DNA of 64,000 nt, taken from positions 34,839 through 98,838 of the forward strand of contig NZ_VOSM01000013.1 of NCBI RefSeq assembly GCF_007997015.1, written 5' to 3'. Both the position numbers and the translations under genes were made by a program. The notes beneath the pieces were generated by a model, which was given only the letters and a program-made list of their open reading frames with translations, was not told the DNA's origin and did not search any database. Below are positions 55,003 through 64,000 of the stretch, one piece after another (within the stretch, counting starts at the first letter, position 1; every line of letters begins with the position of its first letter). This DNA comes from Lujinxingia vulgaris (GTDB taxonomy: Bacteria > Myxococcota_A > Bradymonadia > Bradymonadales > Bradymonadaceae).

Positions 55003-58000
55003 TTATGCGTTCGTCGTGCCGATGCGTGTCGATGTGAAGCGGCGACGGCCGACCTCGGGGGGGAGGATGGAGCCGATCGCGTAGCCAGAGCCGATGTGGG
55101 GGTTGGCGAGGCGGCCGCGGACCTGGCCGAGCTCGTGTTCGCGGCGGGCCAGGGCGATGAAGACGCCGTAGCTCCCGAGGCTGGCGGCGTTGAGGCGAGC
55201 GCGGGCGAGGAGGGTGGCGGCTTCGCTGAGGTCGTTGCGGGCCAGGGCCACGTCGGCGCGGAAGAGGTCGCAGAGCACGTTGGACGCCAGCACGCGCTCC
55301 CCCGGGCCGGCGACCAGCAAAGACGTGAAGAACTCGCCGCGCGCCTTAAAGCCGCTGCCGAGAAGTTGCAGGTAGATGATGTGGGCGCGGGCCACCGCGG
55401 TCTGCTCGGCGTCGACGACTTCGTCGGCGAAGGTGACCGCGTCGGAGAGGGCTTCGAAGGCGGCGGCGTCTTCGCCCTGGTCGAAGCAGGCGTAGGCCTG
55501 ACGCACCAGCGCGTTGAAGGCCAGCTCGCGCTGGCCGGTCTCCTCGCCGACGTAGAAGACGTGCTCGTAATGCTCGTGGGCGATCTGGGGGCGACCCATC
55601 GCCAGGTAGAGGTCGCCCAGGTGAAACTGCACCCGGGCGCGGCGCAGCGCGTCGTTGCGGGTGCCGTAGAAGCTCATCGCTTCGACCAGGTGGAGCTCGG
55701 CCTGCTGAAGGCTCTCAAGTGCCGCAAGCGCGCGCGCCAGGCCCACGTGCGGGGTGTGCTCGTCGTGCAGGTGATGCGTGGAGGTCAGGGCCAGCGCCCG
55801 GGTGAAGTTGTCGCGGGAGGCCTCGAAGAGGCCGGCTGCGAAGTGCGCGCGGCCGAGCTCCTGGAGGCAGGCGACGACGTCGCGGGGGTGATCGTCGTCG
55901 TCGAAGATCTCCATGGCGCGTTTGAGGTGGTCGACGGCCTCTAAGAACCGCCCCTGGCGGGTGAGCACATCACCCATGTAGCGGTGCTGGCGGGCGCGCA
56001 GGGCGTCGTCCTGCAACTTCTCGGCCTTGTCGATGCTCTGCAGCAGGATGCCCTCGGCCTGGCGGGGGCGGCCAAGCAGCACGGCGCAGCGGCCGATCTC
56101 GGCAAGCGTTGCGACGTAGGGGCGGGCCAGCGCCGTCTTTTTAAAGAGGTCGCGGGCGGCCTCGTAGTGGTGCAGCGCGTCTTCATAACGGGTCTGGCTC
56201 ATGGCCAGGTCCGCCAGGAGTTTGTGGGCGTTGGCGCGCAGGGTGTGATCCTCATCGCGGGCCTCGCGGATCGCGCGCAGGAGCGCGTCTTCGGCGGCGC
56301 CGTGCTCGCCAAGCGCGCCCTGCACTTCGCCCAGGCGCAGCCACACGCCGGGGTGGGGCACATAGGCCGCCGCCGGGGTGGGGGAGCGCATGGACAGGTC
56401 GTCGAGCAGGGCTTTGAACTGCAAAAAATGCTCGCGCGCCGAGTCCAGGTCGAGTTCCTCGTAGGCCGACTCGCCAGCCTCGACCAGAAGGCTGATGGCG
56501 CGCTCAAAGTCGTGGCCCTTGATGGCGTGATGCACAATGCGGCGAAGGTCGCGCGGGGTGGGCCGGGGCGCAAACTCGTGCAAGAGCTTTGCCAGGTTGA
56601 GATGGGCCTCAATGGCGTCTTCGCGCTCGGCGAAGAGCTGGCGCAGGTTGTGGGCGTACTCCTGGTCACTGAACGCGATGGCGTCGTCGGTGAGGCGGAT
56701 GATGCCAAAGCGCTCGGCGTGCTCGAGGATCACGCCCATCACGCGGGTGGTCTCAAAGGGGAGCACGCGATGATAGACGAACTCCCAGAGGGGGCGCTCG
56801 ATGGCGCGCTCGTCGAGCTGGGCCAGGTAGCCGAGCACGCCGTCGAAGGCCTGATGAATCTCGGCCGGGGGCGCTTCTGAGGGTTGGTCGGGGGAGGTGA
56901 AGAGCTCGACGCGCTCGGTGCGCGGCGAGTCGTCGCGGGTCGGTGCGGCGGGCGCTGCGGGCTCGGGGATCAGAGGCTGGGCGCCGTCGGCTATGGCCGC
57001 CCAGCGGGCGATCTCCTCGTCGGTGGGATCGGCGGTGGGCACCGGCTCGCGCGTGGTCGACGAAGCGTCGGCCGAAGTTGTTTCGTCGCTTTCCGAAGAT
57101 CGAAGAGGGCTCGGGGAGCTGCCAAGATACGAGCCGTCGACGGTGGCGCCGGAGCTGATGTCGGCCAGCTCCTGCAAGACCTCGCTCGACTCGGCGTGGC
57201 CCTCTTTGCGGGCGCCGGGTTCCAGCAGACGCAGCTGGCGTGCGTAGGTCGCCGGGGCCTCCACGATGGCGTCGGTGTAGCGCATCATGCCCGGGCGGCG
57301 GCTCAAGGCGTCGGGGTGCACGGTGACGACCACAAGGATGGGGGCCGGATGCACCTGAAGTTCGCGCAGAAAGCGGTCGAGGAAGGCCAGGGTGAGGGTG
57401 TCGAGGGTCTCTAAATTCTCGATGCCCCAGATCAGCGAGCCGACGCGGGAGGCGCGCCGAAAGGGCTCGACCATGCGACTTAAAAAGGCGTCGCGCAGCG
57501 AGGTGAGCTCGCTCAAGGGGTTGGAGTCGATGCGCACCGGCATCAGCTCGGTGAGGGTGGCGTCGTCCTGCTCCCCGTGAAGCTCACGCAGCAGGCGGTT
57601 GACCTCTTTGATGCCCTCGCCGCGCAGGCGCAGCCCGGCGACCTGCGCCAGATCGGTCTCCAGCCCGGCGGTGGGGCTTGTGGCCGAGGGGTTGGATTCA
57701 CGGTGGATCAGGCGCACGCCGAGCTGGTTTTTCTGCTGGCGCAGAAAGGCGCGAAGGAGGTTGCTGCGCCCGGTGCCGGGGTTGCCGCGAATGACCGCCA
57801 GGCGAAGTTGGGCCGACTCCTGGACCTCGCGCAACATCTCGGAGAGCACCGAGAGCTCCCAGCGGTAGACCTCTTCGGCCAGGCCCGGTTGCTCCAGCTC
57901 GTCGCCGGCGGCCGGCAGCGCGACCAGGGGGCGGGGCTGGTTGGATGTGCGCAGGCTGGGCGGCACTTCCCGAAGATCCATATAAGGCAGAAACGCCTCC

Positions 58001-58884
58001 TGCATCAGCGCTTCCAAGAGCTCGCCGGCGTTGCGGATGCGCCGGTAGGGATCTTTGTGGGTGCAGCTTTTGATGAGCTCAAAAAAGGGCAGATCGGCAA
58101 AGGGCGGGGGGAGCTCCAGGGGGGGATCGTTGATCTGTTTGAGCATCACGTCCATCGGGCTCATCTGCCCGTCGTAGGCCGCGCGCCCGGTGATCATCTC
58201 AAAGGCGATGTGGCCCAGGGCGTAGACGTCGACCGCCGGGCTGATGTCTTCGGCCATGGCCTGCTCCGGGGCCATGTACAGCGGCGTGCCGAAGACGGTG
58301 CCCTCCTGGGTGAGCGGGGCCAGCGAGCTTGCGCGGGCGTCGCCAAAATCGCTCAGGGCCTTGGAGACGCCGAAATCGAGGACTTTGACGTGGTCGTGGC
58401 CGTCGCGGTCGACCAGAAAGATGTTCTCGGGCTTAAGGTCGCGGTGGATCAGCCCCATGCGGTGGGCTTCGGCCAGGCTGCGGCAGACCTGGGTGAGGAT
58501 GGACCAGACCCGCTTGAGATCCATCGGCCGGCCGTGCTGGACCTCATCGCTTAAGTCGCGCCCGCGCAGAAACTCCATGGCGATGTAGCACAGACCCTCT
58601 TCGGTCTGGCCGTAGTCGAAGAGGGTGATGGTGTTGGCGTGGGTGAGCTGGCTTGCGAAGAGGGCCTCGCGGCGGAAGCGCTCCACGATCTTGGCGTCGG
58701 CCGAGGCCCGCGGCTTGAGCACCTTGAGCGCCACAAAGCGGTTCATGCCCTCCTGGTGGGCACGGTAGACGACGGAGAAGCCCCCGGAGCCGATGATCTC
58801 GACGATGCGAAAGCGGCCGGCGACCAGATCGCCGGGTTTGAGCGCCGGAAGATCGCCTTTTTGTGCGTTGGCGAGGGCCTGCAT
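55003..58884 (-). CDS. Ser/Thr protein kinase with ATPase and TPR regions
   Basis: 1293 aa from the ATG at 58884. The kinase domain (residues ~22-300) has the Gly loop GSGGFSVVY, Lys54 in VALKVLK, HRDLKPEN (catalytic Asp149), DFG (Asp170), and GTPLYMAPEQ. Residues ~350-800 form an AAA/NACHT-like ATPase with a P-loop variant RGNPGTGRSNLL (Lys replaced by Arg) and SLIWGIENLETLD as a Walker B-like strand. A Ser/Thr-rich linker lies around 560-640. The C-terminal ~450 residues are TPR-like helical repeats (EDALLRAIREA, AEGILLQSIDKAEKL, AEGILLQ-type units). The layout matches large PknK-like myxobacterial kinases. It is soluble, with no membrane segment. It is divergent from the potassium transporter genes. 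Confidence 0.88.
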   Translation of the reverse strand: MQALANAQKGDLPALKPGDLVAGRFRIVEIIGSGGFSVVYRAHQEGMNRFVALKVLKPRASADAKIVERFRREALFASQLTHANTITLFDYGQTEEGLCYIAMEFLRGRDLSDEVQHGRPMDLKRVWSILTQVCRSLAEAHRMGLIHRDLKPENIFLVDRDGHDHVKVLDFGVSKALSDFGDARASSLAPLTQEGTVFGTPLYMAPEQAMAEDISPAVDVYALGHIAFEMITGRAAYDGQMSPMDVMLKQINDPPLELPPPFADLPFFELIKSCTHKDPYRRIRNAGELLEALMQEAFLPYMDLREVPPSLRTSNQPRPLVALPAAGDELEQPGLAEEVYRWELSVLSEMLREVQESAQLRLAVIRGNPGTGRSNLLRAFLRQQKNQLGVRLIHRESNPSATSPTAGLETDLAQVAGLRLRGEGIKEVNRLLRELHGEQDDATLTELMPVRIDSNPLSELTSLRDAFLSRMVEPFRRASRVGSLIWGIENLETLDTLTLAFLDRFLRELQVHPAPILVVVTVHPDALSRRPGMMRYTDAIVEAPATYARQLRLLEPGARKEGHAESSEVLQELADISSGATVDGSYLGSSPSPLRSSESDETTSADASSTTREPVPTADPTDEEIARWAAIADGAQPLIPEPAAPAAPTRDDSPRTERVELFTSPDQPSEAPPAEIHQAFDGVLGYLAQLDERAIERPLWEFVYHRVLPFETTRVMGVILEHAERFGIIRLTDDAIAFSDQEYAHNLRQLFAEREDAIEAHLNLAKLLHEFAPRPTPRDLRRIVHHAIKGHDFERAISLLVEAGESAYEELDLDSAREHFLQFKALLDDLSMRSPTPAAAYVPHPGVWLRLGEVQGALGEHGAAEDALLRAIREARDEDHTLRANAHKLLADLAMSQTRYEDALHHYEAARDLFKKTALARPYVATLAEIGRCAVLLGRPRQAEGILLQSIDKAEKLQDDALRARQHRYMGDVLTRQGRFLEAVDHLKRAMEIFDDDDHPRDVVACLQELGRAHFAAGLFEASRDNFTRALALTSTHHLHDEHTPHVGLARALAALESLQQAELHLVEAMSFYGTRNDALRRARVQFHLGDLYLAMGRPQIAHEHYEHVFYVGEETGQRELAFNALVRQAYACFDQGEDAAAFEALSDAVTFADEVVDAEQTAVARAHIIYLQLLGSGFKARGEFFTSLLVAGPGERVLASNVLCDLFRADVALARNDLSEAATLLARARLNAASLGSYGVFIALARREHELGQVRGRLANPHIGSGYAIGSILPPEVGRRRFTSTRIGTTNA

Positions 58885-59061
58885 GAAGGGGTCCCTGGTT
58901 GGAAGCGTTGCCTGGCGCGGGCCGCGTCAAGCTTTACCTCAACTCATACCAACCGCGCGGCGTCGCGAAAAGTTGCATTTAAGGGGTAGGAGGATGAGTA
59001 TGCCGCCTGAGCCGGCCATCTGAGGGTCGGGCGTGATGTCTATTGCAAGTGGTTTTGAGCT

Positions 59062-61128
59062 ATGGCGGATCTGGGCACGAGCGCCGAGCGGCGGTTGGCC
59101 GCGGCGAGGTTTATGGGGGCAAATATCTTCTCGGCCTTTGCGCAGCTGGCCGTGGATATGCCCAATGGCTACTTCGGTGGGGCCGACGAGATCACCGAGT
59201 GGGGACGGCTCTACGCGATGGTGCTGCTGGGCTCGACCCTGCTGGCGCTGTGGGGTTACGGGCGCAACCACCCGCGGGTGGTGTGGCTGGTGGGGCTGAC
59301 CTGCTCGCTCTCGATCGGGGTGTTTATGGCCGCGCTGGCGGTCAGCCCGATCATCCCGGCCGGGGCGATGATCTGGAACCTGGTGGTGCTGGCCTGGACG
59401 CTCTTTCCGCTGAAGTTGAGCGGGCCCCGATCCCGGGCGACGGTGGGGATGGAGCAGCGCGAGAGCCGGCTCGATCGCTGGAGTCGCAAAAACGGCGCCG
59501 GGGTGCGCCACCTGCTCTGGGTCTCATTGATCCTCAACGTGGGGGTGGTGGGCTTTGAGCTCAGCGGTCAGAACTTTGTGGTGCTCGCCACAATGACCTT
59601 TGCGCTGGTGGTCAGTGCGCTGACGGCGCCGGCGGTGGGCACGATGGTGCGGGAGCGGCGGCTCTGGGTGATCCTGATCCTGGTGCCACTTTTCTTGATG
59701 GCGTTTTTCCTGGGGAGCCCCCAGGTGCTCTTGCTTTTGCTGAGCCTCTATCAGTTCGCGATGCTCTTTGTGCTCTCGGCGCGCGAGCCGATCTTCAACG
59801 ACGTGCTCGACTACTTTTATGAGTATCCGGCGCTCCTGGTGCTGACGACTTTCGCCACGCTCACGGCGGTGGGCACGCTCCTGTTGAGCCTTCCGGCGGC
59901 CTCGGCCACCGGGGTGCCGGTGAGCCCGATCGATGCGTTTTTTACGGCGACGAGCGCCTCCTGCATCACGGGTTTGATCGTGTTGGATACGCCGGAGGCG
60001 TTCTCCTTTTTCGGGCATGTGGTCATCCTGGTGCTCTTTCAGATGGGGGGCATCGGGATCCTTGTGCTCTCTACCTTTGCGACGCTTTTGCTGGGGAGCC
60101 GGCTGGGGATGCGCGCGGAGCGGGCGCTTGAAGAGGTGCTCGATCTGCCGGGTTCGCAGAGCTCGTACAGCCTGGCGAAGTTCATTGTGGGCTCCACCCT
60201 GGCCATTGAGGGGCTGGGGGCGGCGGGGCTCACGGTGGTGTATATGCGCCACGGCTACCTCTTTGATGAGGCGCTGTGGATGGGGATCTTTCATGCGGTC
60301 TCGGCCTTCTGCCACGCCGGTTTTGCGCTGCAATCGGACTCGCTGATGATGTTCCAGGATGATCCGCTGGCGCTGACGATCTTCTCGGTGCTGGTGACCC
60401 TGGGGAGCGTGGGTTTTCTGGTGTTGGCGGTGGCCTGGCAGTGGCTGCGCGGGGAGCGTCGGCGCGTCAATGTGCAGGCCCGGCTCATCGCTATCGGCAC
60501 CGTCGCGCTGATCCTGGCCGGGATGGTGCTCTTCTTCATCTGCGAGTGGAACGGGGTGCTGGCCGACATGACCTGGCGCGAGCGCTTCTTTAACGCGCTG
60601 ATGCAGAGCGTGACCTTGCGCTCTTCGGGCTTTAACTCGGTGGACACCACGATCCTGAGCCCGGCGACGCAGTGGTTTATGATCTTCTTTATGTTCATCG
60701 GCGGCGCGCCCGGCTCCACCGCGGGGGGCATCAAGTTGACCACGCTTGTGGTGCTGCTCTTTGCGGTGCGCGGCATCGCCAGCGGTACGCCGCGGGTGGT
60801 GCTTTTTCGCCGAGAGATCCCCCAGGAGATCGTGTACCGCTCGGCGGGCATCACCGTGATCAGCCTGGTGCTGGGGTTTGTGCTGCTCTTTTTGCTCTTG
60901 TTGACCCAGTCGATCCCCTTCGACATGTTGGCCTTTGAGGCGGCCAGCGCGCTGGGGACGGTGGGGCTCTCGGTGGGGGCGACAAGCCAGCTCAATGACA
61001 TCGGTAAGCTCTTGATCGTGCTGGTGATTTTCATCGGTCGTGTGGGCCCGCTGGCGCTGGCGCTGGTGCTGGGACGCGGCCAACCCAGCCGTCTCTCGTA
61101 CCCGGAGGCCCGCATCATGGTGGGTTGA
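59062..61128 (+). CDS. ktrB: TrkH/KtrB family potassium uptake protein with N-terminal extension
   Basis: 688 aa from the ATG at 59062. The K+ channel-like core begins around residue 260: PIDAFFTATSASCITGLIVL is the first pore loop and selectivity filter, MGGIGILVLSTFA is conserved, and the last pore region is FEAASALGTVGLSVGATS. The first ~240 residues carry about six extra membrane segments (ALWGYGRN.., VVWLVGLTCSLSIGVFM, LLWVSLILNVGVVGF), which plain KtrB lacks. It imports K+ (with Na+ or H+) across the inner membrane, gated by the KtrA-like protein 80 bp downstream. The extension may be a sensor. Confidence 0.9.
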   Translation: MADLGTSAERRLAAARFMGANIFSAFAQLAVDMPNGYFGGADEITEWGRLYAMVLLGSTLLALWGYGRNHPRVVWLVGLTCSLSIGVFMAALAVSPIIPAGAMIWNLVVLAWTLFPLKLSGPRSRATVGMEQRESRLDRWSRKNGAGVRHLLWVSLILNVGVVGFELSGQNFVVLATMTFALVVSALTAPAVGTMVRERRLWVILILVPLFLMAFFLGSPQVLLLLLSLYQFAMLFVLSAREPIFNDVLDYFYEYPALLVLTTFATLTAVGTLLLSLPAASATGVPVSPIDAFFTATSASCITGLIVLDTPEAFSFFGHVVILVLFQMGGIGILVLSTFATLLLGSRLGMRAERALEEVLDLPGSQSSYSLAKFIVGSTLAIEGLGAAGLTVVYMRHGYLFDEALWMGIFHAVSAFCHAGFALQSDSLMMFQDDPLALTIFSVLVTLGSVGFLVLAVAWQWLRGERRRVNVQARLIAIGTVALILAGMVLFFICEWNGVLADMTWRERFFNALMQSVTLRSSGFNSVDTTILSPATQWFMIFFMFIGGAPGSTAGGIKLTTLVVLLFAVRGIASGTPRVVLFRREIPQEIVYRSAGITVISLVLGFVLLFLLLLTQSIPFDMLAFEAASALGTVGLSVGATSQLNDIGKLLIVLVIFIGRVGPLALALVLGRGQPSRLSYPEARIMVG

Positions 61129-61208
61129 TGGGCGCGTGGGCGGTGTGTGTGTCAGCGGTAGAACTTCTGGAGAGGTCGCGCTTTTGAGGCGCGAAGACGT
61201 GAGCAGTT

Positions 61209-61859
61209 ATGAGTCAGTTTGCGGTGATTGGTCTGGGGCAGTTTGGCATGAGCGTGGCGCGTAACCTGGCGCATCAGGGCGAGTCGGTGATGGCCATCGA
61301 CCTGGACGCGGAGCTGGTGGAGAACGCCTCGCAGGATGCCGACGTGGCCATTCGCGCCGATGCCACCGATGAGCGCACCTTACAAGAATTGCAGCTCGAG
61401 ACGATGAGCTGCGTGGTGGTCGCCATTGGCGCGCACTCGATTGAGGCGTCCGTGCTCACGACAGCGCTCCTCAAACAGGTGGGGGTGCCGCGCATTGTGG
61501 CGCGCGCCATGAGCGATCTGCACGCGCGGGTCTTGCGCGCCATCGGCGCCGATGAGGTCGTTAACCCCGAAGAGGAGATGGGGCGAAGGTTGGCCGCGCG
61601 CTTAAGCCAGCCCAGCATCCTGGAGCAGGTGGAGCTCGGCGACAGCAACCTGGCCGAGGTCGAGGCCCCGGAGGCGTTTGTGGGCAAGACGCTGGCCGAT
61701 CTCGACATTCGCAACCGCTACGCCGTCTCGATCATGGCGATTCAGCGGGGCGATGAGGTGATCGCCAACCCTATGGGCGCCGAGTCGCTGCAGAGCGGCG
61801 ATGTGCTGGTGGTGGTGGGTTCGGTGAACTCCATCCGCAACCTGGCCTCGCTGGCCTGA
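61209..61859 (+). CDS. ktrA: KtrA/TrkA-type RCK subunit
   Basis: 216 aa, full length for KtrA. The Rossmann RCK_N domain starts FAVIGLGQFGMSVARNLA (GxGxFG), with MAIDLDAELVE (Asp for adenine nucleotide ribose), RADATDERTL and VVVAIG. The RCK_C domain is VEAPEAFVGKTLADLDIRN to GDVLVVVGS. It binds ATP, ADP or NAD(H) as an octameric ring that gates KtrB. The gene sits 80 bp after ktrB in the same direction. Confidence 0.95.
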   Translation: MSQFAVIGLGQFGMSVARNLAHQGESVMAIDLDAELVENASQDADVAIRADATDERTLQELQLETMSCVVVAIGAHSIEASVLTTALLKQVGVPRIVARAMSDLHARVLRAIGADEVVNPEEEMGRRLAARLSQPSILEQVELGDSNLAEVEAPEAFVGKTLADLDIRNRYAVSIMAIQRGDEVIANPMGAESLQSGDVLVVVGSVNSIRNLASLA

Positions 61860-61928
61860 GCCGGTGGTGATGCCCTCGGGCGGCCCGCGCCGCGCCTGGA
61901 ACCTCTCTTTGAGCAGTAGGCTGAAGCC

Positions 61929-63065
61929 ATGATGAAACTTCGTACACGCTTGTTGCTGGGCTACGGCTACATGGCCGTGCTCGTGCTTTTGACGGCCGGG
62001 GGGGCGGCGTTCGGGTTTTTCAGCATCAGCGAGGCCATCGACCGCATCCTGAGCGAGAACTTCCGCAGCGTGACCGCCTCGGTGGAGATGATGGAGGCGC
62101 TGGAGCATCAGAACACGATGACGATGAGCGCGCTGGTCACCGGCGAAAACATCGAGGAGGGGATGCAGCTCAGCGACCAGGCCTTTTATGCAGCGCTGGG
62201 GCGGGCGGAGGCCAACGCCACGATCGAGGGGGAAGGCGAGCTGCTGGAGGAGATTCGCGCGAATTATGCCGGTTATACCGAGGTGCGAAACACCACGCTT
62301 TCGCAGCGTCACGAGCAGCCGCTTCGGGCGTTCAGCGAGGAGATTTTTCCCTCGTACATTCAGGCCCGCCAGCAGACCTTTGAGCTCCTCGATCGCAACC
62401 ACCAGGCCATCATTGAGGCCGATCAGGCCGCGCGCATGACGGCCCTGCAGACAGCAGGCTGGCTGGGTCTTCTGGTCACCGTGGCGCTGGTCTCGATGGT
62501 CTTTCTGGCGCGGGCGCTCCAGTCGAAAATCCTGCTGCGTCTGGAGGAGCTCAACGAGGTGGCCGAGGCGATCCTGGTCGGGGAACACTGGAGGCGTTTT
62601 GATATGCGGGAGAACGATGAGCTGGGGGTGGTGTCTCGCCAGCTCAACGCCGCCCTCGACGCCCGCGATGAGCTTCAGGCGGAGATGCGCGGGCGCATCA
62701 ACCAGCAAAAACAGCTGGTGCTCGGGCTCATCTGGGGCATCCCTGGAGAGCGTATGCTGGTGGGGCTGGACAGCCACCTGATCGCCTCGACCTGGACCGT
62801 CGAGCATCACGAGGTGGTCGAGGCGACGCTGGGCTGGGTGCGGGAGCGGCGGCGCGAGATCCTGGAGGCCTTTCGCGAGACGCACGAGGCGGCGGTGATC
62901 GAGGCGCAGTTTGAAGGGGTGGACGTGGAGATTCGTCTGCTTGCGACTCAGGACGGGCGGCCGGTGGGGTGGCTGGTGCAGAGGATGGATATTGGCGACG
63001 AGGCCTCAACGTCTGAGGAAGAGCCGGATGGTGGGGGGGCGGTGGGGAGGAGTTCGGTGGATTGA
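61929..63065 (+). CDS. Two-TM HAMP sensor protein lacking a kinase or signalling domain
   Basis: 378 aa from the ATG at 61929. Membrane segment 1 is about residues 9-30 (GYGYMAVLVLLTAGGAAFGFF), followed by a helical periplasmic domain with 4HB_MCP/KinB-like character (SVTASVEMMEALEHQNTMTM). Membrane segment 2 is about 178-197 (GWLGLLVTVALVSMVFLA). A HAMP region follows (KILLRLEELNEVAEAILVGE), then a helix ending near INQQKQLVLGL and a C-terminal ~110-residue PAS-like part. No H-box, ATPase, GGDEF or methyl-accepting segment is present. It lies 70 bp after ktrA, probably in the potassium operon. Confidence 0.75.
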   Translation: MMKLRTRLLLGYGYMAVLVLLTAGGAAFGFFSISEAIDRILSENFRSVTASVEMMEALEHQNTMTMSALVTGENIEEGMQLSDQAFYAALGRAEANATIEGEGELLEEIRANYAGYTEVRNTTLSQRHEQPLRAFSEEIFPSYIQARQQTFELLDRNHQAIIEADQAARMTALQTAGWLGLLVTVALVSMVFLARALQSKILLRLEELNEVAEAILVGEHWRRFDMRENDELGVVSRQLNAALDARDELQAEMRGRINQQKQLVLGLIWGIPGERMLVGLDSHLIASTWTVEHHEVVEATLGWVRERRREILEAFRETHEAAVIEAQFEGVDVEIRLLATQDGRPVGWLVQRMDIGDEASTSEEEPDGGGAVGRSSVD

Positions 63066-63094
63066 GAGGGGCGCGTTGTGGAGAGGTTTGTGCG

Positions 63095-63260
63095 GGCGTT
63101 GGGGGGGGACGTGGTTTGTGGTTAGGTGGTTGGGTGGTTGGGTGGTTTTGGGGCGCTCGGGTTTATGGTGTGGGTCGATTTGTGAGGGCGTCGGGGGGGA
63201 TGCGGGTTGTGGTTTTGGGGCGCTGGGGTTGATGGTGTGGGTCGATTTTTGAGGGCGTGG
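63095..63260 (+). repeat. G-rich repeat family, three units
   Basis: TTAGGTGGTTGGGTGGTTGG, then GGGGCGCTCGGGTTTATGG, GGTCGATTTGTGAGGGCGTC and related variants. It is the same family as at 54.6 kb but with TTTGGGGCGCT replacing TGGGGCGCC. It lies between the sensor and the barrel-like gene. Confidence 0.8.
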
Positions 63261-63326
63261 GGTGGTATGCGTCTGGGGATATGGATTCGTGATGTGGTGG
63301 ATAAACAGGATGTGCAGGAGGGAAGG

Positions 63327-63887
63327 ATGAAGAGTCATTCGAAAGCAGCGGTGGCGTTGGTGGCGATGTGTGCGGTGATGGGAGTGGCGAGCCTGGCGAG
63401 CGCGCAGGGGAGCGTGGTCAATAAGGAGGAGTTTGAGCTGACCAAGACCAGCCAGCGGGTGCATATGCCCGGGCTGCGTTTTGATTACGGCTTTTCGGAG
63501 GTACTGGGACTGGGTGTGGGCTATATGTACGCCTACGAGACGACCTTTGCGTTCGCCGGCGTGGAGACCCTCTTTCGGGCGGGAGGCGGGGCCGACCTGA
63601 GCTTTGTGGTGCCCTCGGACTGGGGTGGGTTGGAGGCTATTACGCTCTACGGTCGCGGACGCGTGTCCGGCGTGGGGCCCTCCGGGGGTGTGACGCTGGA
63701 GCTGGGGCTGGGCGGGGGGATCGAGAGCCGCGGGGTGGTGCCGGGCGCGACCATCGGGGCGTATTACGCCGGGAAGCAGTTTGAGATCGGGTACTTTTAT
63801 CAGGCGGTGCTGCAGAGTTATCGGCCGGCGTGGATGAGTACGCACAACGTGGGGTTGAGACTCCATATACCACTTTTCCCGCATTGA
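63327..63887 (+). CDS. Small exported beta-rich (outer-membrane-like) protein
   Basis: 186 aa from the ATG at 63327 with AGGAGG upstream; an earlier in-frame start at 63207 lies in the repeat. The signal peptide ends at ASLASA. The mature part has alternating strands (LRFDYGFSEVLGLGVGYMY, VGPSGGVTLELGLGGG, FEIGYFYQAVLQSY) and ends in LRLHIPLF, a barrel-type C-terminus. It resembles the 157-aa protein at 52.6 kb in style, not in sequence. Function unknown. Confidence 0.75.
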   Translation: MKSHSKAAVALVAMCAVMGVASLASAQGSVVNKEEFELTKTSQRVHMPGLRFDYGFSEVLGLGVGYMYAYETTFAFAGVETLFRAGGGADLSFVVPSDWGGLEAITLYGRGRVSGVGPSGGVTLELGLGGGIESRGVVPGATIGAYYAGKQFEIGYFYQAVLQSYRPAWMSTHNVGLRLHIPLFPH

Positions 63888-63925
63888 GGGGCGTGCGGTG
63901 TGGTTAGGTGGTTAAGGGGTTAGTA

Positions 63926-64000
63926 CTACTTGATCAGTTCACCCAGAAACCGCTTGAAACGTAGACGATCGACCAGCCATTCACGGGCAAGTTGTGCTCG
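63926..64000 (-). CDS. 3' end of a minus-strand gene (partial)
   Basis: Read on the minus strand, the last 24 codons before a TAG at 63926 give AQLAREWLVDRLRFKRFLGELIK, a plausible helical, Arg-rich C-terminus. The rest lies beyond the window. The base composition is lower in GC than nearby genes. No family can be assigned, and a chance frame is possible. Confidence 0.35.
   Translation of the reverse strand, partial: RAQLAREWLVDRLRFKRFLGELIK

Overview
This is a high-GC bacterial chromosome segment that carries the replication origin. The content points to a predatory or social deltaproteobacterial-type lineage (Myxococcota / Bradymonadota-like; Bradymonadales is my best guess). The evidence is two large eukaryotic-type Ser/Thr kinases, RCC1-repeat and FG-GAP lipoproteins, Cys-rich 'EGVDCGG' repeats, a PAS hybrid histidine kinase with two receivers, and many Asp/Glu-rich surface lipoproteins. 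The lineage is inferred from gene style, not from a database search.

Layout. 0-2.2 kb: 3' part of a Ser/Thr kinase fused through one membrane segment to RCC1 repeats. 2.9-10.2 kb: flavodoxin-like protein, DUF7151/DUF6273-like lipoprotein, a decayed gene, a small membrane protein, a pirin, and a Cys-rich RCC1 lipoprotein. 10.4-14.2 kb (minus): a signalling operon of hybrid histidine kinase, V4R-like sensor and a small protein. The kinase's N-terminal coding part carries an in-frame TGA. 14.7-21 kb: SufS-type desulfurase, TetR regulator, cupin, pentapeptide protein, RluA-family pseudouridine synthase and a REP-associated (RAYT/Y1) transposase. 21.3-28.5 kb: DUF892 ferritin-like protein, FG-GAP lipoprotein, DUF3365 haem lipoprotein, thioredoxin, and a papain-like peptidase with a P-domain. 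29-36 kb: long-chain acyl-CoA synthetase, PlsC acyltransferase, Dtd, a DUF4105 protein and a small exported protein.

36.4-44.1 kb (all minus) is the classic origin cluster dnaA-rpmH-rnpA-yidD-yidC-jag-mnmE, with a DnaA-box-rich oriC upstream of dnaA at about 43.83-44.13 kb. 44.1-52.2 kb: YqgE, four tRNAs (His, Arg, Lys, Leu), then tig-clpP-clpX-lon, a complete cytosolic folding and proteolysis block. 52.6-64 kb: small barrel-like and GFA-like proteins, a 1293-aa kinase/ATPase/TPR protein, a ktrB-ktrA potassium uptake pair followed by a kinase-less HAMP sensor, and a small outer-membrane-like protein.

The most unusual feature is the intergenic DNA. At least a dozen gaps contain tandem or dispersed copies of a palindromic core (GACCGAGGGTCGGTC and variants). 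The arrays differ from one another in sequence but keep an almost constant period of 43-46 bp, most often exactly 44. One array shows a 136-bp higher-order repeat and has duplicated the end of the neighbouring gene. A RAYT transposase gene in the window is flanked by inverted copies of the core. The orientation of the core appears to switch across oriC. A second, unrelated family of G-rich ~65-bp repeats occupies five other gaps.
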